Under the pieces are notes generated by a model. It searched no databases, was not told where the DNA came from, and saw nothing but the letters and a program-made list of their open reading frames with translations. Shown one piece after another: positions 62,275 to 64,000 of a DNA stretch of 64,000 nt (position 1 is the first letter of the stretch; each line of letters starts with the position of its first letter). This DNA is from Propionispora vibrioides. GTDB taxonomy: Bacteria > Bacillota > Negativicutes > Propionisporales > Propionisporaceae. The stretch is taken from the NCBI RefSeq assembly GCF_900110485.1, contig NZ_FODY01000015.1:1-64000 (forward strand). The letters run 5' to 3'. The position numbers and the translations under genes are program-made.

Positions 62275-63210
62275 TTATTTTTTCCCCATTAATAACGCCA
62301 TAATCGCCTTCTGCACATGCAAACGATTTTCCGCTTCGTCAAATACGGCCGACTGCGGTCCTTCCAGAACTTCCTCGGTGATTTCCTCACCCCGGTGAGC
62401 CGGCAGGCAATGCAGTACAATGGCGTCCGGTTTGGCTTCCTGCATCAGACGGCTGTTCACCTGAAAACTGGCAAAGGCTTTCATTCTGGCCTGTTGCTCA
62501 GCCTCCTGTCCCATGCTGGCCCAGACATCGGTATATACCACATCGGCGTCCTTGGCCGCGAGCAGCGGGTCGGTCACCACTTCCACCTGAGTACCGTACA
62601 GGGCGGCGTCTTGCTTGGCCTGTGCGATCATGTCAGCCTGCGGCTCATAGCCAGGCGGCGTCGCTACGGCGAAATGCATGCCGACCTTGGCACAGGCGTG
62701 CATCAAGGCATGGACCATGTTGTTGCCGTCACCGATAAAGGCCATTTTGCGGCCTTTCAGCTCGCTCTTGTATTCCTGCACGGTAAAGATATCGGTCAAC
62801 GCCTGGCAGGGATGCAATAAATCGGTCAACCCGTTAATAATCGGAATAGTGGCATAGCGGGCCAGTTCTTCCACCTTGTCATGGGCAAAGGTCCGGATCA
62901 TAATGCCGTCAACATAGCGCGACAGGACGCGAGCCGTATCCTTGATCGGTTCCCCGCGGCCGATTTGCAGGTCTCTGTCGCTTAGAAACAAAGCCGTACC
63001 GCCAAGCTGCCACATGCCCACCTCAAAGGAAACGCGGGTCCGGGTGGACGACTTCTCAAAAATCATCCCCAGGGTTTTGCCCTTCAGCAGGTGATGCTGC
63101 TCACCGCGCCGCTGTTTTTCCTTCAAATCTTTGGCCAGCTCGAGAATCTCAAAAACCTCGGCAACCGACAAATCGTGAATCGACAATAAATCCTTATTCT
63201 TTATGCCCAT
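62275..63210 (-). CDS. argF: Ornithine carbamoyltransferase
   Basis: The 311-residue enzyme has the carbamoyl-phosphate motif SSTRTRVSFEVG (STRTR 55-59), the DRDLQIGRGEPIKDTARVLS segment, DVWASMGQE and the ornithine-site HCLPAHRGEE. It forms citrulline. The frame opens at 63252, but GGGGG (63220-63224) with nine bases spacing marks ATG 63210 as the start. The promoter (TAGACA-18-TATAAT, 63235-63264) reaches into a family A repeat just upstream. Confidence 0.96.
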   Translation of the reverse strand: MGIKNKDLLSIHDLSVAEVFEILELAKDLKEKQRRGEQHHLLKGKTLGMIFEKSSTRTRVSFEVGMWQLGGTALFLSDRDLQIGRGEPIKDTARVLSRYVDGIMIRTFAHDKVEELARYATIPIINGLTDLLHPCQALTDIFTVQEYKSELKGRKMAFIGDGNNMVHALMHACAKVGMHFAVATPPGYEPQADMIAQAKQDAALYGTQVEVVTDPLLAAKDADVVYTDVWASMGQEAEQQARMKAFASFQVNSRLMQEAKPDAIVLHCLPAHRGEEITEEVLEGPQSAVFDEAENRLHVQKAIMALLMGKK

Positions 63211-63234
63211 GGCACATAACCCCCACTTTATCTC

Positions 63235-63264
63235 ATTATACAAATATATCAAGTGATCTGTCTA
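63235..63264 (-). promoter_or_regulatory. Probable promoter of argF-argG-argH
   Basis: TATAAT (63240-63235) and TAGACA (63264-63259) with an 18-base spacer. The -35 box lies inside the repeat that starts at 63252. Confidence 0.6.
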
Positions 63265-63403
63265 CTTTGAAGGCGTAAAAGAATTCGCGGGAATTTTTCC
63301 GCAAGGCAAAGCGAAGAAGGCACACACATCGGACATATGTAAGCCGACGCATTGCGGAAAAAGACCCGTAAAGTCATTATGATTTCAGAGTGGACAGACC
63401 ACT
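63252..63403. repeat. Inverted-ended non-coding repeat, family A, copy 2
   Basis: 152 bases aligning with the reverse of 58191-58370. The ends AGTGATCTGTC and GACAGACCACT are imperfect inverted repeats. It separates argD from argF. Confidence 0.75.
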
Positions 63404-63648
63404 AACAGCTTGGCAACTCTAAACCAAGGAAAGGCTGTTATCCTTCATTAGATTAGGGTTATCAAACTACTCCCTGGCAAAACGCTTTCCCGTTTTGCTC
63501 CTTATAAATCCGCGAAGGTTGCCGCTAAGAATACTTCCTTCGCAGCAACCTTCCGTCAGCTTTGTTAGAGCGTGTTGACATCAGTGTTCATAGCCATCTT
63601 CCGGCGGATGTTCCGCCATACTGCATTAAATTTCCCTGAAGACATGCC
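63404..63648. other. Remaining argD-argF gap
   Basis: It contains a GAAGGTTGC/GCAACCTTC hairpin (63514-63522 with 63545-63553), possibly the argD terminator, and no gene. Confidence 0.45.
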
Positions 63649-64000
63649 CTACTCTGCTGCCAGTACTTTATCCAATGTGGTCATAACCTCATCAATATGG
63701 CCGCGATTGATATTCAATGGCGGTACGAAACGCAGTACGTCGCCAGCGGTGCAATTGATGATGGCGCCTTGGGCCAGGCATTTATTGACGATGTCCCGGC
63801 CCGGACAGGTCAGCTTGGCGCCCAGGATCAAGCCCTTGCCACGCACTTCGGTAATCAGCGCCGGATACTTTTCTTTCAATTTAACAAGCTCACCCAACAG
63901 GTATTCACCCATGGCAACGGTATTCGCCAACAATTGTTCCTCCTCAATGCAGTCCAGTACGGCGTTGGCCGCGGCGCAGGCCAGCGGATTGCCGCCGAAG
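63649..64000 (-). CDS. argD: Acetylornithine aminotransferase, C-terminal part (cut by window edge)
   Basis: The open frame runs from the right window edge to 63649 and encodes the end of a class-III aminotransferase: FGGNPLACAAANAVLDCIEE, then TEVRGKGLILGAKL and NCTAGDVLRFVPPLNINRGH. These are characteristic of ArgD, which makes N-acetylornithine from the semialdehyde using PLP and glutamate. An internal ATG at 63933 is not the start. Its place upstream of argF fits the arginine cluster. Confidence 0.93.
   Translation of the reverse strand, partial: FGGNPLACAAANAVLDCIEEEQLLANTVAMGEYLLGELVKLKEKYPALITEVRGKGLILGAKLTCPGRDIVNKCLAQGAIINCTAGDVLRFVPPLNINRGHIDEVMTTLDKVLAAE

Noticed and set aside
1-64000. 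CRISPR arrays, tRNA and rRNA genes
   Set aside because: No evenly spaced direct repeats, no cloverleaf-like segments and no rRNA-like sequence were seen.

Overview
The window looks like a chromosomal segment of a spore-former-related Firmicute, most probably a member of the Negativicutes (Sporomusa/Pelosinus-like). This is inferred from the moderate GC content, the strong AGGAGG-type ribosome sites, the Firmicute cdaA-cdaR-glmM-glmS order with a glmS ribozyme, and the gene complement. There are no rRNA or tRNA genes and no CRISPR array. I could not run homology searches, so family names rest on motifs read by eye.

Layout. 1-350: 5' end of an IS110-family transposase and its non-coding end, a possible bridge-RNA region. 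0.36-9.9 kb: acyltransferase, glycerol facilitator with a sigma-54 activator, a DeoR regulator beside a PTS EIIA-like protein, and small redox enzymes next to HxlR and AraC regulators. 9.9-15.5 kb: a MarR-controlled nitroreductase-like protein, a NhaC antiporter, and an Lrp regulator with a phased operator array in front of a DMT exporter. 15.7-23.3 kb: a polyol-type PTS locus (EIIB and EIIC of the glucitol family plus three dehydrogenases) framed by two SorC-type regulators. 23.5-26.8 kb: a phage-like repressor/Ner switch, an HD-GYP phosphodiesterase and small proteins. 26.8-41.4 kb: amidase, methyltransferase/MarR, oleate hydratase, HxlR/NmrA-like pair, phosphatase, MerR/MATE, and a TetR-controlled MacAB-like exporter.

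41.5-50.2 kb is accessory. It holds a C39-like and a papain-like cysteine peptidase, a LamG/FnIII protein and several small proteins. In its middle are two transcription units, each headed by what reads as a fluoride (crcB) riboswitch with an overlapping terminator. One precedes an MFS transporter; the other precedes a NifU-like scaffold and a GGGtGRT protein. This locus is the most interesting in the window.

50.7-64 kb is core metabolism, all on the minus strand. In transcription order it runs argD (partial), argF, argG, argH, ilvE, cdaA, cdaR, an FAD-dependent dehydrogenase, glmM, glmS ribozyme, glmS. It links arginine and branched-chain amino acid synthesis with c-di-AMP synthesis and cell-wall amino-sugar supply.

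Several families of short non-coding repeats with inverted ends are scattered through the window (36.3, 40.7, 56.2, 58.2 and 63.3 kb; 24.2/25.2 and 42.85 kb). Some of them touch gene ends or promoters.
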